DNA of 33,639 nt from Streptomyces sp. 8L. GTDB taxonomy: Bacteria > Actinomycetota > Actinomycetes > Streptomycetales > Streptomycetaceae. Both the position numbers and the translations under genes were made by a program. The notes under the pieces are model-generated. The model was not told the DNA's origin, did not search any database, and saw only the letters and a list, made by a program, of their open reading frames with translations. This document shows positions 32,883 through 33,639 of the stretch, piece by piece. Position 1 is the stretch's first letter, and every line of letters starts with the position of its first letter. The DNA lies in assembly GCF_020176795.1 (NCBI RefSeq), contig NZ_JAIUKE010000074.1:1-33639 (forward strand), written 5' to 3'.

Positions 32883-33518
32883 ATGCCCCTGCGCGTGCCC
32901 GCCGATTCGACGATCCTCTTCCAGGGCGACAGCGTCACCGACACCAGCCGGCGGACCCTGCCGGGCGACGGCCTCGGCAACGGCTACGTCAGGATGGCCG
33001 TGGACCTGCTGCGTGAGCGCTCCGGACCGTGCGACCTGACCTTCCTCAACCGGGGCATCAGCGGAAACCGCGTGGCGGACCTGCGCGCCCGGTGGGACGA
33101 GGACGCGATCGCGCTGAAGCCGGACGTCGTGTCCGTACTGATCGGCGTGAACGACACCTGGCGCCGCTACGACTCCGGCGAGGTCACGACGGCAGCCGCC
33201 TACGAACGCGACTACCGGCACCTCCTGACGCGGGCACGGGACGAACTCGGCGCACGGCTCGTCCTGATCGAGCCGTTCCTGGTACCGGTCGAGGCGGAAC
33301 AGTGGGACTGGCGTGAGGACCTCGACCCGCGCATCCAGGTGGTGCGCAGGCTGGCCGAGGAGTTCGACGCGTCGCTGCTCGCGGCGGACGGCCTGCTCAA
33401 CCAGGCCGCGCGGGAGCACGGCGGCGCGCGGGCGGTCGCCGGCGACGGCGTCCATCCGACGCCACTCGGTCACGCCGTCCTCGCGCGCGCGTGGGCCGGG
33501 CTGCTGGAGGTGGCCTGA
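32883..33518 (+). CDS. SGNH/GDSL-type esterase
   Basis: This encodes a 211-residue hydrolase with all four SGNH blocks: GDSVTD (nucleophile Ser17), NRGISGN (Gly/oxyanion, 57-63), GVND (Asn90) and DGVHPT (Asp188, His191). No signal peptide is visible, so it is probably cytoplasmic. It resembles carbohydrate acetylesterase-like members of the family. The ATG at 32883 has GGAGA 7 nt ahead. The LacI-type operator upstream suggests control by a sugar. Substrate not determined. Confidence 0.9.
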   Translation: MPLRVPADSTILFQGDSVTDTSRRTLPGDGLGNGYVRMAVDLLRERSGPCDLTFLNRGISGNRVADLRARWDEDAIALKPDVVSVLIGVNDTWRRYDSGEVTTAAAYERDYRHLLTRARDELGARLVLIEPFLVPVEAEQWDWREDLDPRIQVVRRLAEEFDASLLAADGLLNQAAREHGGARAVAGDGVHPTPLGHAVLARAWAGLLEVA

Positions 33519-33558
33519 TGCGTCGGACCGCCCCCGCCCGGGATGCGCGGGGTGCCGG

Positions 33559-33588
33559 ACGGGCTGGGGTCTTTGCACGGGCTGGGGT
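33559..33588 (+). repeat. Short G-rich direct repeat
   Basis: ACGGGCTGGGGT occurs at 33559-33570 and 33577-33588, with a third partial copy near 33600. The four G-runs could form a quadruplex. It lies in the otherwise featureless 120 bp after the SGNH gene. Confidence 0.55.
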
Positions 33589-33639
33589 TGCCCGGAGGGA
33601 CGGGCTGCACGGGCGTGCTGGGTTTGACCGGGGGAGGGC

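Overview
The window is chromosomal DNA from a Streptomyces-like actinomycete. It is very GC-rich, has GTG starts, tightly packed operons and divergent regulator/target pairs. It carries the conserved actinomycete block valS-folC-DUF4233-ndk-mreB-mreC-mreD-pbp2-rodA followed by a CYTH/CHAD gene and a TIGR03960-type radical SAM gene.

Left part (1-2.7 kb): a pure G/C tract at the edge, then a divergent MarR regulator / FAD monooxygenase pair sharing an intergenic region with two palindromes, then a small MhuD-like haem-degrading monooxygenase. A perfect 20-bp hairpin separates that gene from the convergent radical SAM gene. Core part (2.7-18 kb, minus strand): wall-elongation genes (MreB, MreC, MreD, PBP2, RodA) closed by a strong terminator after rodA, then CYTH/CHAD and radical SAM genes. 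Upstream lie ndk (with its own hairpin terminator), a DUF4233 membrane protein, folC and a valS that lacks its N-terminal third.

Four almost pure G/C homopolymer tracts (about 4-95, 15823-15962, 17930-17978, 19287-19493) look like sequencing or assembly artefacts. One truncates both valS and an alpha/beta hydrolase and joins them. Another frameshifts a SARP-family regulator. Continuity across these tracts, especially between the core block and everything right of 17.98 kb, should not be trusted.

Right part (18-33.6 kb) is accessory: alpha/beta hydrolase and SARP regulator (divergent); aldo/keto reductase and AraC regulator (divergent, with a 21-bp-phased direct repeat between them); a three-gene ATGA-coupled operon of a PAS-GAF-SpoIIE phosphatase, a cobalamin-binding photoreceptor-like protein and a STAS anti-sigma antagonist; an M24 peptidase; a PCu(A)C-like lipoprotein; an Lrp regulator divergent from azlCD; a pentanucleotide microsatellite; a TetR regulator; an isopropylmalate-dehydrogenase-like protein with several catalytic residues replaced; a DUF488 protein; and an SGNH esterase behind a LacI-type operator.

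The most interesting unit is the operon at 23489-26702. Its middle protein has the W-x9-EH signature and a histidine ligand typical of adenosylcobalamin light sensors such as CarH, plus a C-terminal helical domain resembling the proposed photoglobin family. It sits between a PP2C phosphatase and its likely STAS substrate, suggesting light- or B12-controlled partner switching of a sigma factor.
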